Position numbers and translations under genes: made by a program
Source of the DNA: Fictibacillus sp. FJAT-27399
Lineage (GTDB): Bacteria; Bacillota; Bacilli; Bacillales; Fictibacillaceae
Assembly: GCF_001510655.1 (NCBI RefSeq)
Contig: NZ_LMVC01000005.1
Coordinates: forward strand, 263,510-327,509
Direction of reading: 5' to 3'
DNA length: 64,000 bases
The notes under the pieces: generated by a model
Seen by the model: only the letters and a program-made list of their open reading frames with translations
What the model was told of the DNA's origin: nothing
Database searches by the model: none
Shown: positions 1-8,111 of the stretch, piece after piece
Layout: every line of letters starts with the position of its first letter
How positions within the stretch are numbered: the first letter of the stretch is position 1

Positions 1-198
1 CTCCTACTTTCGCGGGGCGTGCGGTGAGCCTTACCGGCGTGAACGCCTACTTTTTGGCGCAAGCGCCTGCGGGAGTCTCACCTGTCACGCTAGTCCCGCT
101 GGAGTCTCGCACCTTGCACTCCAATCAACTTTTCATTGAAGATTTTTCACGTCAAAGGAGCTGCCTGAAGGTCAATTTTCGACTTTCAGGACAGCCCC
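1..198 (+). repeat. MITE-like dispersed element, copy A (cut by window edge)
   Basis: This is the right-hand part of a dispersed element whose full copies lie at 3200-3526 and 14649-14973. It ends at the terminal inverted repeat GGACAGCCCC (189-198). Inside are short palindromes such as GGCGTGAACGCC. The reading frames across it are by-products of the repeat, not genes. The left half lies outside the window. Confidence 0.8.
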
Positions 199-211
199 TC
201 TTTGGAATCTA

Positions 212-1099
212 TTATTTGTTAGGTAACTCAGAAATATATTTTTCAACTACTTGATAAACATAGTTTTGACATGCTTCTGCTGTATTGGGGTTGTATTTAC
301 CGCCATTCGTTTTATTATTGGACAATACTCGGATTCCCAAGAATGGTACATTATAAGCTTGAGCCATTTGTGCCGCTGAAGCTCCTTCCATTTCTTCAAC
401 TGATGTGCCGTACTTCGAATGGAACCACTTGATTCGATCCACTTCATTGTTCCAAACGTCAGCCGAACCTATCGTACCTTCTACAACCTTACCCTTGGTG
501 TATTTATCTTTAACTTCATTAGCCGCTTCGAGCAAATCCTTATTCCCTGCGTAGAAACGAGGTTTTTCAGCATTCGGATCTTCTCCCGCACTTCCTTCAG
601 AAGCCATAAGATCCATCGGCTTCCATGCTGCAGGATCCATTCCCTCGCCTTCACCCTTCTCCCCTGTTTTTAAAGAACCAAGATTTACTGTTTGTTTTCC
701 TAACACAATATCAAAAACATTCAGTTCTGGATCATGTCCGCCTGATGTTCCTTGATTGATGATGGCAATTGGATGATATTTTTCGATAGCGATTGCTGTA
801 GCGGCTGCTGTATTTTCCATTCCCTTGCCTGTTTTTGCGACGATTACGGGATAATGGTTGAGCGTACCTTTATAAAAAACAAAAGTGCCTGATTTTTCTA
901 CTTTCACATTTTTTAGCTTTTGTGCAAATTTTTCAGCTTCAATCGGCATCGGTCCTTGAATAACAATCGGCTTATGATGAGACTTGGCTTGTACTGTTTC
1001 ATTCGGTGAATCAGATCTCCATATTGCAACCGCCGCAAGTAACAGTGCTGTAACCACCGCTAATAGAGCGTATTTTTTTTTCATCTTTTTCATATCCAT
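212..1099 (-). CDS. Exported MTA/SAH nucleosidase-type (NP-I family) protein
   Basis: A 295-residue member of the nucleoside phosphorylase-I superfamily, which cleaves the N-glycosidic bond of purine nucleosides. Residues 1-37 form a basic, hydrophobic signal or anchor segment, so it should act outside the membrane. The core carries the MTAN-like Glu-Met-Glu motif (E236, M237, E238) that holds the ribose. Where MTAN enzymes have the catalytic Asp of the SD pair, this protein has Asn (S260, N261). Asn at that place is typical of phosphorylases acting on 6-oxopurines, so guanosine or inosine may be the substrate; this is inference. I chose ATG 1099 because CTAGGAGGAT lies just upstream and the longer frame runs through a riboswitch. 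A guanine-type purine riboswitch precedes it. Confidence 0.82.
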   Translation of the reverse strand: MDMKKMKKKYALLAVVTALLLAAVAIWRSDSPNETVQAKSHHKPIVIQGPMPIEAEKFAQKLKNVKVEKSGTFVFYKGTLNHYPVIVAKTGKGMENTAAATAIAIEKYHPIAIINQGTSGGHDPELNVFDIVLGKQTVNLGSLKTGEKGEGEGMDPAAWKPMDLMASEGSAGEDPNAEKPRFYAGNKDLLEAANEVKDKYTKGKVVEGTIGSADVWNNEVDRIKWFHSKYGTSVEEMEGASAAQMAQAYNVPFLGIRVLSNNKTNGGKYNPNTAEACQNYVYQVVEKYISELPNK

Positions 1100-1141
1100 G
1101 ATCCTCCTAGTGGTTTGATATACTCGAAGATCTGGCCCAAA

Positions 1142-1312
1142 GAAAAAAGTCCAGACAGGTAGCGTTCTACCCACTGGACCGGCGAAAGTCAAAGTATAAA
1201 AAATGAAATCAGCTGAAAAAAGCCGAAAAACGAATACTTTAACCCGTAGTCCAGTTCTTGCAATGGGAACCAGGTAGAGACACTCAGACCATATTTCCGA
1301 GCATATACGAGT
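1142..1312 (-). promoter_or_regulatory. Purine riboswitch (guanine type) with terminator
   Basis: The minus strand reads ACTCGTATAT, then AATATGG, then TCTACC, then GGACTACGGGT, the conserved string of purine riboswitches. P1 pairs ACUCG (1308-1312) with CGGGU (1242-1246). The ligand-pairing base in GACTACG is C, as in guanine or hypoxanthine sensors; adenine sensors have U there. Downstream at 1142-1180 a hairpin (GTCCAG/CTGGAC) followed by TTTTTT is the expected terminator. It should switch off the exported nucleosidase when guanine is plentiful. Confidence 0.92.
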
Positions 1313-1338
1313 AATGATATATAGTTGATTACTTTGAT

Positions 1339-1367
1339 AATATAGCAAACAACTAAAAAAACCACAA
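1339..1367 (-). promoter_or_regulatory. SigA-type promoter of the purine-riboswitch transcript
   Basis: On the minus strand, TTGTGG (1362-1367), a 17-base spacer and TATATT (1339-1344) lie 27 bases before the aptamer start. The spacing and position fit the riboswitch leader. It was read by eye only. Confidence 0.55.
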
Positions 1368-1476
1368 TAAAAATACGAATTCTATTTACATTAATAAATT
1401 TATCGTTCGGGTTTTACCGGCTATTTGAGTTCCTTGATTCGAATTGCGGAGTATTTTTATATTTACCGCCTCACTG

Positions 1477-1743
1477 CTAAACTACTGCTGAAATGGCTAG
1501 ATAAATGCCTATAGCTGCTGCAACAAATAAAATAATAGAAGTAACAGGACTTCTCCTAAATTTAATTCCATAAGCACCTAAAAAGATAGCCGCAGCTAAT
1601 TTGGAGATGCTCTCATCATAAGCATGGTGTGAAAAATATGAACTGCTAAAGATAATAGAAATAAGTAACGCTGCAATGATTAGCAATTTAAACCACATAG
1701 GCTCCTTTAGAAATTGTTTCAGCATAAATTTCATCTGCCGCAT
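1477..1743 (-). CDS. Small membrane protein of unknown function
   Basis: An 88-residue protein I do not recognise. A basic N-terminus (MRQMKF) is followed by a hydrophobic segment (about residues 18-37). A short polar stretch comes next, then one or two more hydrophobic segments (about 46-58 and 66-88), giving two or three membrane spans. AAAAGGGG upstream of ATG 1743 serves as ribosome-binding site. It stands alone between the riboswitch-nucleosidase unit and a GNAT gene. Length, start signal and hydrophobic pattern support a real gene, but no function can be assigned. Confidence 0.6.
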   Translation of the reverse strand: MRQMKFMLKQFLKEPMWFKLLIIAALLISIIFSSSYFSHHAYDESISKLAAAIFLGAYGIKFRRSPVTSIILFVAAAIGIYLAISAVV

Positions 1744-1876
1744 GATAAAACCCCTTTTGTATTTTTCATTACTAAGGAAGCTTATGGTGTGGTTTTCATA
1801 AGTAGTACTATCCTAATCAAGTCATCACTCTTTCTTCCCCTCTATTGTTATTAAACAGATACATTTACTTTCCATA

Positions 1877-2386
1877 TCATATGGTCAAAGCCTTCTTCCC
1901 AATAATCCTTAAGCCAGTAATCCGGTTCGCCAAATTTCTTGTCCAAATTTTTTGTGCGCTGCGGTACCCGCTGTCTAAACAAAATTCGTTAATGCCTCTA
2001 TTCCGCAGCGTGGCATACATGGTGTTCAATAAAAGATTCCCTATCCCTTTTCTTTGATAGTCAGGATGAACAAATACAGTACCGATCTCAATCAGCTCTT
2101 TTAGAGCACCGTTTGTACAAGTACAGATAAGTTCACTTGCGGGACCGTATTCGATGGAACCAACCATTTGATTCCTTTCTATCACAATTAGGAAATGGCG
2201 ATCCTTTCCTTCGCTTTTTAAATCACTTTCTAAATAACGCTTCTTACTCTCAATTTCATCCTTTAGATCATCCAGCTTCTCTTCGATTCCCTCTTTAGCA
2301 AAGGTATCTGTAATGACGATCCGGAAAAATTCATGTAACGGTGAAAGATCTTCAATCGCCGGCCTTCTAATCTCAACATTTAACAC
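1877..2386 (-). CDS. GNAT family N-acetyltransferase
   Basis: A 169-residue GNAT-fold acetyltransferase that would move acetyl from acetyl-CoA to an amine. The acetyl-CoA loop (motif A) is seen at about residues 101-120 as GTVFVHPDYQRKGIGNLLL, with the expected Q/RxxGxG core (QRKGIG). The N-terminal 90 residues are rich in charged helices and probably set substrate choice, which I cannot infer. AAAGGGAGAG lies upstream of ATG 2386. It is a single gene, with the neighbour downstream 130 bases away. Confidence 0.85.
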   Translation of the reverse strand: MLNVEIRRPAIEDLSPLHEFFRIVITDTFAKEGIEEKLDDLKDEIESKKRYLESDLKSEGKDRHFLIVIERNQMVGSIEYGPASELICTCTNGALKELIEIGTVFVHPDYQRKGIGNLLLNTMYATLRNRGINEFCLDSGYRSAQKIWTRNLANRITGLRIIGKKALTI

Positions 2387-2697
2387 GAAACTCTCCCTTT
2401 CTGCTTCATAAAGCTACAGTAATTATTCTATAGCGTCGGCTAAAAAGCCTTTGTTCAGGCAAGCTGGTTAGATTGTTGCTTCAAACCCCATAATGTTAGT
2501 GAAGAAGGTCGTTTTTTTATACGGATTCAATTCTTCCATTGCCCTAGTAGTTAAATCACTATTTTAGTAGCAATTGTGCTTGTGCAGAATATATTAGAAA
2601 GTGAATGATGCAAGGAAGATTATCCTTTTGCCATGAAGACCACGTGGCTATACCAGCATCCATTCAACGGATTTAACTACAAGGGGGATAAAAGTTT
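2387..2697. other. Divergent intergenic region
   Basis: About 310 bases between a minus-strand GNAT gene and a plus-strand gene of unknown function. It must hold both promoters. Apart from the ribosome-binding site AAGGGGGAT before 2698, I see no convincing promoter, RNA structure or gene. Confidence 0.5.
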
Positions 2698-3123
2698 ATG
2701 AGTTTATTTAATAGGAATATGGATATGGGCACCGAAGAAATTTTTGAAATAGGTGCTAATTGCCTTTTGGTACTTGGAAACCGTTTTTTTGCGGTAGTAG
2801 AAATTGAGTCAGAGGTTCCTGGAGTGGATCTAGAGGAATATGTGATTATTCGCATAAATGAAAGGACTGCAAGACGATTAAACAATGCTGGTTTGGAATT
2901 GTGTGAAGTTCAAAACACCGCGCCTAGATCAAGAAACGGTGTTGAAGTTGAGTTTAAGTGTATATTTATTAACCGTAATCAGGCCTTTGCATTGTTTGAT
3001 GTGGAGAACGATTTTGATGAGGCAGTATTTGTAAAGATTTCCATGGAAGAAGCGAGACGATTAATTCGCCAAGGTGCCAGGCAGTGTACTGTTATTGATG
3101 CGCGCACCAATTCCAATTGTTAA
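2698..3123 (+). CDS. Uncharacterised protein with two similar halves
   Basis: A 141-residue soluble protein I do not recognise. It seems to contain an internal repeat. Residues about 28-70 (FFAVVEIE, EEYVIIRIN, ARRLNNAGLELCEV) resemble residues about 97-138 (AFALFDVE, EAVFVKIS, ARRLIRQGARQCTVI). Each half reads as two beta strands, an acidic loop, another strand and a helix starting with ARRL. AAGGGGGAT gives a good start at ATG 2698. A MITE-like element follows 76 bases after the stop, and its inner hairpin may end the transcript. Small, two-fold, acidic proteins like this are common among sporulation proteins of Bacillaceae, but that is only a guess. Confidence 0.65.
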   Translation: MSLFNRNMDMGTEEIFEIGANCLLVLGNRFFAVVEIESEVPGVDLEEYVIIRINERTARRLNNAGLELCEVQNTAPRSRNGVEVEFKCIFINRNQAFALFDVENDFDEAVFVKISMEEARRLIRQGARQCTVIDARTNSNC

Positions 3124-3199
3124 AGAGATGTTATTCCACACATAACACACGCGTGTATTAGCGATGCTGTCAACTTTTCCATCAAGCTAAGAAAATTTC

Positions 3200-3526
3200 G
3201 GGGCTGTCCAGAAAGTCGAAAATTGACCTTCAGGCAGCCCCTTTTTGGCTTGAAAAATCTTCAATGAAAAGTTAATTGAAGTGGAAGATGCGAGACTCCT
3301 CGAAAATGAACTTCACATTTTCTTCGTGCGATAAAAAGCTGCCGGAGCCTTCCTTGTCCTGCGGGACTAGCGTGACAGGTGAGACTCCCGCCGGTGCTTG
3401 CACCAAAAAGTAGGCGTTCACGCCGGTAAGGCTCACCGCACGCCCTGCGAAAGTAGGCGTTTACGCCGGTAAAAGCGAGCAGCCTGGAACGGAAATCAAC
3501 AGCTTACAGACTTCTTGGACAGCCCC
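3200..3526 (-). repeat. MITE-like dispersed element, copy B (complete)
   Basis: A 327-bp element bounded by the inverted repeat GGGGCTGTCCAGAAAGTC at the left and its 16/18 complement at the right. It lies in the opposite orientation to copies A and C. There is no transposase, so any movement would need one from elsewhere. The left end (3200-3247) also folds on itself (GGGGCTG/CAGCCCC followed by TTTTT) and could terminate the upstream plus-strand gene. Possible flanking repeats (ATTTC/ATTCC) are imperfect. Confidence 0.85.
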
Positions 3527-3595
3527 ATTCCTTATCAATCATCAGACCAGTAAACATCATCATCCCAACACAAGAACTACATATTCAAAAAAAGC

Positions 3596-4225
3596 CTACG
3601 CTTTAAAGGTTTCCCGCAAGTTCTCATGATGGATTGTCGTTGTTTCAAAAGAGAAAAGACGGAAGATCAGCTGAACAAATACTCCAAGTCCAAATGCAGT
3701 AACCACTGTTCCCATCCCTAGTGGCCCTCCGAGCAGCCAACCGACCAGTGCAACTGAACATTCCAATGAAGAACGACAGACCCCAATTGGAAGACCCGTG
3801 CGCCTACGGATCGACACCATGAGTGAATCACGCGGCCCCGCCCCAAAGCCAGAACTTATGTAAAAATAACTGCCCAACGCTGTGGTAAACAGCCCCAGCA
3901 TCAGCATACCCAAGCCACTGGGCCAACCGGGCGCCTTCGGCAGTACATCGGTCCATAAAATGAAGTCCATGAAAAATCCAATCAGAATCATATTGGCCAA
4001 GGTGCCGATTCCAATTTTCTCTTTCAGCAGGATAATCAAACCAACAATAACCACGCTTACTAGAACAGTGGCTTGCCCGATGGTCAATGGAAGATAGTTG
4101 GTGAGCCCTGCCTGAAACACTTCCCAAGGACCAAAGCCTAAATTTCCTTTCATAACGATCACAGAGCCCAACGCAAATAAAAAAAGCCCAAACAGAAGCC
4201 GTAAGATTCGTAGCGATTTATTCAT
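3596..4225 (-). CDS. YczE/YyaS/YitT family membrane protein
   Basis: A 209-residue integral membrane protein with about five hydrophobic segments. The N-terminal stretch (LFGLFLFALGSVIVMKGNLG, then GPWEVFQAGL) and the later GAGPRDSLMV repeat the same small motif, a mark of the YczE/YyaS family. B. subtilis YczE is about the same length. The molecular role of the family is unsettled. A GAGG ribosome-binding site sits 7 bases before ATG 4225. The next gene upstream, DUF1801, lies 37 bases away on the same strand, so the two may be cotranscribed. Confidence 0.8.
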   Translation of the reverse strand: MNKSLRILRLLFGLFLFALGSVIVMKGNLGFGPWEVFQAGLTNYLPLTIGQATVLVSVVIVGLIILLKEKIGIGTLANMILIGFFMDFILWTDVLPKAPGWPSGLGMLMLGLFTTALGSYFYISSGFGAGPRDSLMVSIRRRTGLPIGVCRSSLECSVALVGWLLGGPLGMGTVVTAFGLGVFVQLIFRLFSFETTTIHHENLRETFKA

Positions 4226-4262
4226 CTCTATGCCTCATTCCCCCTACTTATTGCCCGATTAT

Positions 4263-4685
4263 TTAATGATTGGTATAGGTTTCTTTCAAAAACCTTACAG
4301 ATTGATTGATTAATGATTTTAAGACATCAACGTCAATATCTGCTACCTTATTTATGTACACGCACGCTTTTCCAGTGGTATGTTTGCCAAAGTCCTTTAA
4401 TAATTCCTCTCGTTTCGTGTCACCCGTAGCAAAATAGAAACTAATTTTAGCTTTTCGAGGTGAAAAGCCAACGAGTGGCGCATCTCCTTCATGACCGGAT
4501 TGATATTTATAATGATATGCACCAAATCCAATAATACTCGGTCCCCACATCTTCGCTTCATAACCTGTCGCTTCTGTAAAAATATCTAATAATTTATATG
4601 CGTCCTCACGTTTTTTAGGGCTTTCAACATTTTCAATAAACTCAATGACACTACTGTCGGTTTCTTTGGTTTTCAGTTCGTACAT
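4263..4685 (-). CDS. DUF1801 domain protein
   Basis: A 140-residue protein of the DUF1801 (YdhG-like) family. Seen are the typical N-terminal helix EFIENVESPKKREDAYKLLDIF, the central MWGPSIIGFGAYHYKY segment, the FSPRKAKISFYF strand pair, and the KDFGKHTTGKACVYINKV segment with a C-terminal helix. The fold is small alpha/beta and no enzymatic activity is established for the family. GGAGAG precedes ATG 4685. A YczE-like gene follows 37 bases downstream on the same strand. Confidence 0.85.
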   Translation of the reverse strand: MYELKTKETDSSVIEFIENVESPKKREDAYKLLDIFTEATGYEAKMWGPSIIGFGAYHYKYQSGHEGDAPLVGFSPRKAKISFYFATGDTKREELLKDFGKHTTGKACVYINKVADIDVDVLKSLINQSVRFLKETYTNH

Positions 4686-5122
4686 GTTTAGAATCTCTCC
4701 TTTTCTTTAGTCTTAGTTTTACATATTTTCATGATTCTCTTTAAATATGGTTCTGCCGATATTCCTGCCTTACCGGTTCAATCTGTGATAGATGTCTATA
4801 TTCTGCGTTTCTTCGTACAAATCCTTTTATTCCGTGTTTAACTAACATGCCCGTTAGCTCAAAATGAACAACTAAAAAACCGTATGCTATATTTCTCATA
4901 CGGCTTATTTTATAAAGAAAAACGAGTTTTTAATTCATTAAATGTGTGATATAGCCTTCTTGATATAGTCAGAAAGCTGTTTATCTATTCCAAACTTCTC
5001 TCCTATTTGTGGATTCTCTTATGCTTAAAAGAGGCCCTCAAGTCTTTTTCTCCCACCAAAAATCAACAACATGGACTAACAGAGCTTTATTGTAAGATCT
5101 AACACTTGAGTCGATATAACAT
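4686..5122. other. Intergenic region with one hairpin
   Basis: About 440 bases between two minus-strand genes. A hairpin at 4880-4903 (CCGTATG/CATACGG), with an A-tract before it and a TTATTTT run after it, could act as a terminator in either direction. No open frame or RNA element was recognised in the rest. Confidence 0.5.
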
Positions 5123-6088
5123 TTATGCTGTCTTCTTTTCCGCCGTAACGCGCTTCTTATCCAAGCCATTAACCACAAGAACACCCGATATGGCAACCAA
5201 TCCTCCGATCAGCGAAAGGGTACTCGGCCACTCGTTCAGCCAAACCCATGCGGTAAGTATGGCGATCGCCGGCTCCAGGTACATCATGCTCGCCACAGAA
5301 CTGGCATTGCCTGACGAAAGAGCAATCGCCCACGTTACATAAGCGATCGCAGCCGGGAAAATCCCTACATAAAGTGTCGATATATTGGCTTCCATGGTAG
5401 CGTGCTGAATGGAGTCAAAGAGTCCAGGAGAGAACCAGAAAAAAGGCAGTGTACCCGCCCATGTCACATAAGCCGTCAGTTCAATCGGCGTATATCGATG
5501 AAAGAACGGTTTTTGGAAAACAAAAAAGACAGACGTAGCGGCAGCAGCCATCAATACTAAAAAAGCTCCTTTAGAAATCGTCAGGGACGGGCCAGCACTA
5601 CCCAACGTAATCAATATAACGCCAGCTAAACCAATGCCAAGACCGAGCCATCCAAATCTCCCTAAACGCTCGTTTAATACGAAAACAGCAATGAGCGCCG
5701 TAAAGACAGGCGCTGCTCCAATCAGCATGCCGGCGGTTCCTGCCGATACGGTCTGCTCACCGAACGTTACCCCTATGTGATAGATGCTTATTCCAATCCA
5801 TCCAAGCAGCAGAAGCCTAAAAAAATCTTCTTTTTTTGGCAGCCGAAATTTCACACCCGGACACAGAGCGTAAAGGATAAAAGCACCGGATGCTATTAAG
5901 TAACGAATGAGAACTAAGTGTCCCGCCGAATAACCGCCATGCAGTCCCGCCCGGATGGCCGCAAATGTTGATCCCCAAATGATAATCGTAATAAGTGCCA
6001 TAAAGAAAGCCTTTGCGTTCAATTCTTTCACCTTCAGTTCTATCTTTTTTAAACGGACAGAAATAAAGAGCTGCAGCAGCAACTCCAT
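5123..6088 (-). CDS. EamA/DMT superfamily transporter
   Basis: A 321-residue member of the drug/metabolite transporter superfamily with ten hydrophobic segments in two EamA halves. The first half begins at IIIWGSTFAAIRAG and the second at GAFLVLMAAAATSVFF. The family's end-of-half pattern (VFVLNERL and VWVLNEWP-like, Glu before the last helix) is present in both halves. The protein ends in a basic tail (DKKRVTAEKKTA). Substrate is unknown; relatives export amino acids or metabolites. ATG 6088 lacks a good ribosome-binding site. GTG 6031 would give a more usual N-terminus but has no better one. Confidence 0.85.
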   Translation of the reverse strand: MELLLQLFISVRLKKIELKVKELNAKAFFMALITIIIWGSTFAAIRAGLHGGYSAGHLVLIRYLIASGAFILYALCPGVKFRLPKKEDFFRLLLLGWIGISIYHIGVTFGEQTVSAGTAGMLIGAAPVFTALIAVFVLNERLGRFGWLGLGIGLAGVILITLGSAGPSLTISKGAFLVLMAAAATSVFFVFQKPFFHRYTPIELTAYVTWAGTLPFFWFSPGLFDSIQHATMEANISTLYVGIFPAAIAYVTWAIALSSGNASSVASMMYLEPAIAILTAWVWLNEWPSTLSLIGGLVAISGVLVVNGLDKKRVTAEKKTA

Positions 6089-6122
6089 TCTTAAACCAAT
6101 CTAGCGAAAAGGACCTGCGTTT

Positions 6123-6590
6123 TTATTTAACATGAAAGTCAGGCGCTTTATCCGGCACAAGATTTAAGATGATGTTATGTTCCAGGAGCGCCTTTAATCC
6201 ACAGAGGACCATCGTGTACCCTCCCATGGAATCAATGGCGGTATTTACGATCTCATCTCCACTTCCTTTAAATCCTGAGTTAATTATCGTGACCATCGTC
6301 TCGTTATCTTTTCGGGAAACAAAGGTCCACTCCACCTCTGTACCGTCCGACGACTGAATATGAATGCGTTCGTTTTCCTCTAGTCTTTTTACAAAAACGC
6401 GATCCGATACACCGTACATCTCCCATTCCCATTTGACTTTTTTCCCCTCTTCTACTCTTCCGCTGCTTTTAGTGAACCAAAATTTGGTCGTAATCGCCGG
6501 TTCAATAAAAGCCTCAAATACGACTTCCACCGGTCTTCTAATAAGCATTTCTGCTCTTACAACCGGTGTGTGGTATAGCTCAGGCATCAT
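6123..6590 (-). CDS. SRPBCC (AHSA1-like) domain protein
   Basis: A 155-residue START/SRPBCC-fold protein. The start of the fold is visible at VVRAEMLIRRPVEVVFEAF, followed by the conserved FWFTKSSGRVEEG segment and the W-x-F-V strand (VEWTFVSR). The C-terminal helix is GGYTMVLCGLKALLEH. Such proteins bind hydrophobic ligands in a long cavity; no catalytic function can be assigned. I placed the start at ATG 6590 because the AAGGAG site overlaps the earlier in-frame ATG. It is divergent from the DinB-fold gene at 6769. Confidence 0.8.
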   Translation of the reverse strand: MMPELYHTPVVRAEMLIRRPVEVVFEAFIEPAITTKFWFTKSSGRVEEGKKVKWEWEMYGVSDRVFVKRLEENERIHIQSSDGTEVEWTFVSRKDNETMVTIINSGFKGSGDEIVNTAIDSMGGYTMVLCGLKALLEHNIILNLVPDKAPDFHVK

Positions 6591-6768
6591 GAGATCTCCT
6601 TTCATTATGGATGAAGCACAACACGATATACAAATACAGATTTTGCTTCTGAATAAGCTTTGATCACTGTGTACATTTCTATTTGTTATGTGAGAATCCT
6701 GCTTAGGAGTTTAATAATGAGAGAAAGCGGAAAACTATTGAAAAACAGATACAAATAATGGAGGCTAA

Positions 6769-7290
6769 ATGATGATCGACAGACCGCAACCTGACGAATA
6801 CTCTGAGGACTACACTTCTTATGTAAAATTAGTGCCTGAAGGAGACATAGTAACCATTCTTAAGGAACAAATAAAAGATACCGTTTCTCTGCTAAGCTCT
6901 TTTTCTGAAGCTGAAAGTGAATATAGGTATGCGCCTGATAAGTGGAGTATTAAAGAAATGATTGGGCATATGATTGATAATGAGCGGATTATGGGCTACA
7001 GATTGCTTTGTATAGCACGTGGAGAGACGGCATCCTTGCCCAGTTATCATGATGAAGAATATGTAAGAGAAGCAGATTTTGATAGCCAAACCCTAAAAGA
7101 CTTGCTAGATCACTTAACAAGTATACGCCAATCCACTGTATATCTAGTGAATAGTCTAAGTGAAGAAGCATTAAAACGCAGGGGAGCCGCGAACCACAGC
7201 GAAATTACGGCACGAGCCATTGTTACGATTTTAGCAGGCCATGAAATTCATCATTGCAACATCCTTAAAGAAAGGTATTTGAATGTGTAA
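6769..7290 (+). CDS. DinB-fold (YfiT-like) putative metal-dependent protein
   Basis: A 173-residue four-helix DinB/YfiT-type protein. The three histidines of the usual metal site are visible: one in IGHMIDNER (about residue 67) and two in GHEIHH (about residues 161-165). The helix start DKWSIKEMIGHM is the family hallmark. Members include bacillithiol or mycothiol S-transferases and isomerases, so a thiol-related role is possible but not shown. ATGGAGG sits 6 bases before the ATG pair at 6769/6772. It is convergent with the hydrolase gene, separated by a hairpin. Confidence 0.85.
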   Translation: MMIDRPQPDEYSEDYTSYVKLVPEGDIVTILKEQIKDTVSLLSSFSEAESEYRYAPDKWSIKEMIGHMIDNERIMGYRLLCIARGETASLPSYHDEEYVREADFDSQTLKDLLDHLTSIRQSTVYLVNSLSEEALKRRGAANHSEITARAIVTILAGHEIHHCNILKERYLNV

Positions 7291-7291
7291 A

Positions 7292-7323
7292 GAGAGACTT
7301 TAGTATTCAATGGTAAGTCTCTC
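7292..7323. terminator. Hairpin between convergent genes
   Basis: GAGAGACTT (7292-7300) pairs with AAGTCTCTC (7315-7323), giving a 9-bp perfect stem. It lies between the stops of the DinB-fold gene and the convergent hydrolase gene. The following U-run is weak. Confidence 0.55.
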
Positions 7324-7334
7324 AATGTTGCTCT

Positions 7335-8102
7335 TTAGCTTTTCAAAAATTGAATACTGTGATCAAACAGTTCATCGATCCAGCTCAGTCTTCCGAAAAC
7401 ATGGTCAACACCCTCCATTAAATGAATGCCGCGATCATTGTTCACATACGTATCGTAATACCTTTGTCCATATTCATGAGGAACCGCTTCATCCTCTGTC
7501 CCGTGAATAATCATGACCGGATTAGTGTATGATGTGATTTCATGATAGAGATTACGATTTTTTAAATCTTCATAAAATCCACGGCCCAGCTCAAGTCCAT
7601 TTAAATCCACATTTCCGTTCGGAAGCTTGGGGTATTTTTCAAAATAAGAAACAGCCAACTTATTCATGTTGCCAGCTGGTGCCCATAAGCAAACTTTATG
7701 TATGTCATTAGGAATTTCCTTGGCCACTTGGGCAGCAACCGCACCACCCATACTGTGACCCACTAACATAATTTTCACGGAATCCACCCAGTCCAACTTT
7801 TTAACGAAATTCACGATTTCTTTTCCCTCATGCACTTCCCCGCTGAAGGTCATCTCTGAAAAAGAACCATCACTTTCACCCGAACCCGAAAAGTCAAACC
7901 GCACACAGCCGATCCCCTGATTTGCCAGTTCACGGGCATATCGCACTAACAAGAAATGATCATCAATTTTAGAACCTGTTATCCCATGAAAAAGAATAGC
8001 CACAGGACTTTTTGATGAGCTGTCTGATTCCGGTTTATGAGCCATCCCGCGCAGTGTTAACCCATTGACTTCAAGTGTTATGGAATATTCGATAGTAATC
8101 AA
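7335..8102 (-). CDS. Alpha/beta hydrolase (esterase/acyl-peptidase-like)
   Basis: A 255-residue alpha/beta hydrolase with a complete triad. The nucleophile is Ser in GHSMGG (about residue 116), the acid is Asp in HGTEDEAVP (about 203), and the base is His in GVDHVFG (about 235). The oxyanion-hole motif is FHGITG near residue 39. The sequence is closest in feel to feruloyl-esterase-like or S9-type small hydrolases; the substrate is unknown. The start is TTG 8102, with GAGGGAGGT unusually close to it. It follows the ABM monooxygenase gene by 9 bases, so the two form one operon. Confidence 0.85.
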   Translation of the reverse strand: MITIEYSITLEVNGLTLRGMAHKPESDSSSKSPVAILFHGITGSKIDDHFLLVRYARELANQGIGCVRFDFSGSGESDGSFSEMTFSGEVHEGKEIVNFVKKLDWVDSVKIMLVGHSMGGAVAAQVAKEIPNDIHKVCLWAPAGNMNKLAVSYFEKYPKLPNGNVDLNGLELGRGFYEDLKNRNLYHEITSYTNPVMIIHGTEDEAVPHEYGQRYYDTYVNNDRGIHLMEGVDHVFGRLSWIDELFDHSIQFLKS

Positions 8103-8111
8103 ACCTCCCTC

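Noticed and set aside
24-254. Open frames starting MSLTGVNAYF (also at 14580-14915)
   Set aside because: They lie wholly or mostly inside the MITE-like repeat, differ in length between copies and lack ribosome-binding sites. They are by-products of the repeat.
1100-1348. N-terminal extension of the nucleosidase by 83 residues
   Set aside because: The extension is the purine riboswitch and its terminator read as codons; ATG 1099 has the ribosome-binding site.
3195-3531. Target-site duplication around MITE-like copy B
   Set aside because: The flanks ATTTC and ATTCC match in only four of five bases, and copies A and C show nothing clear.
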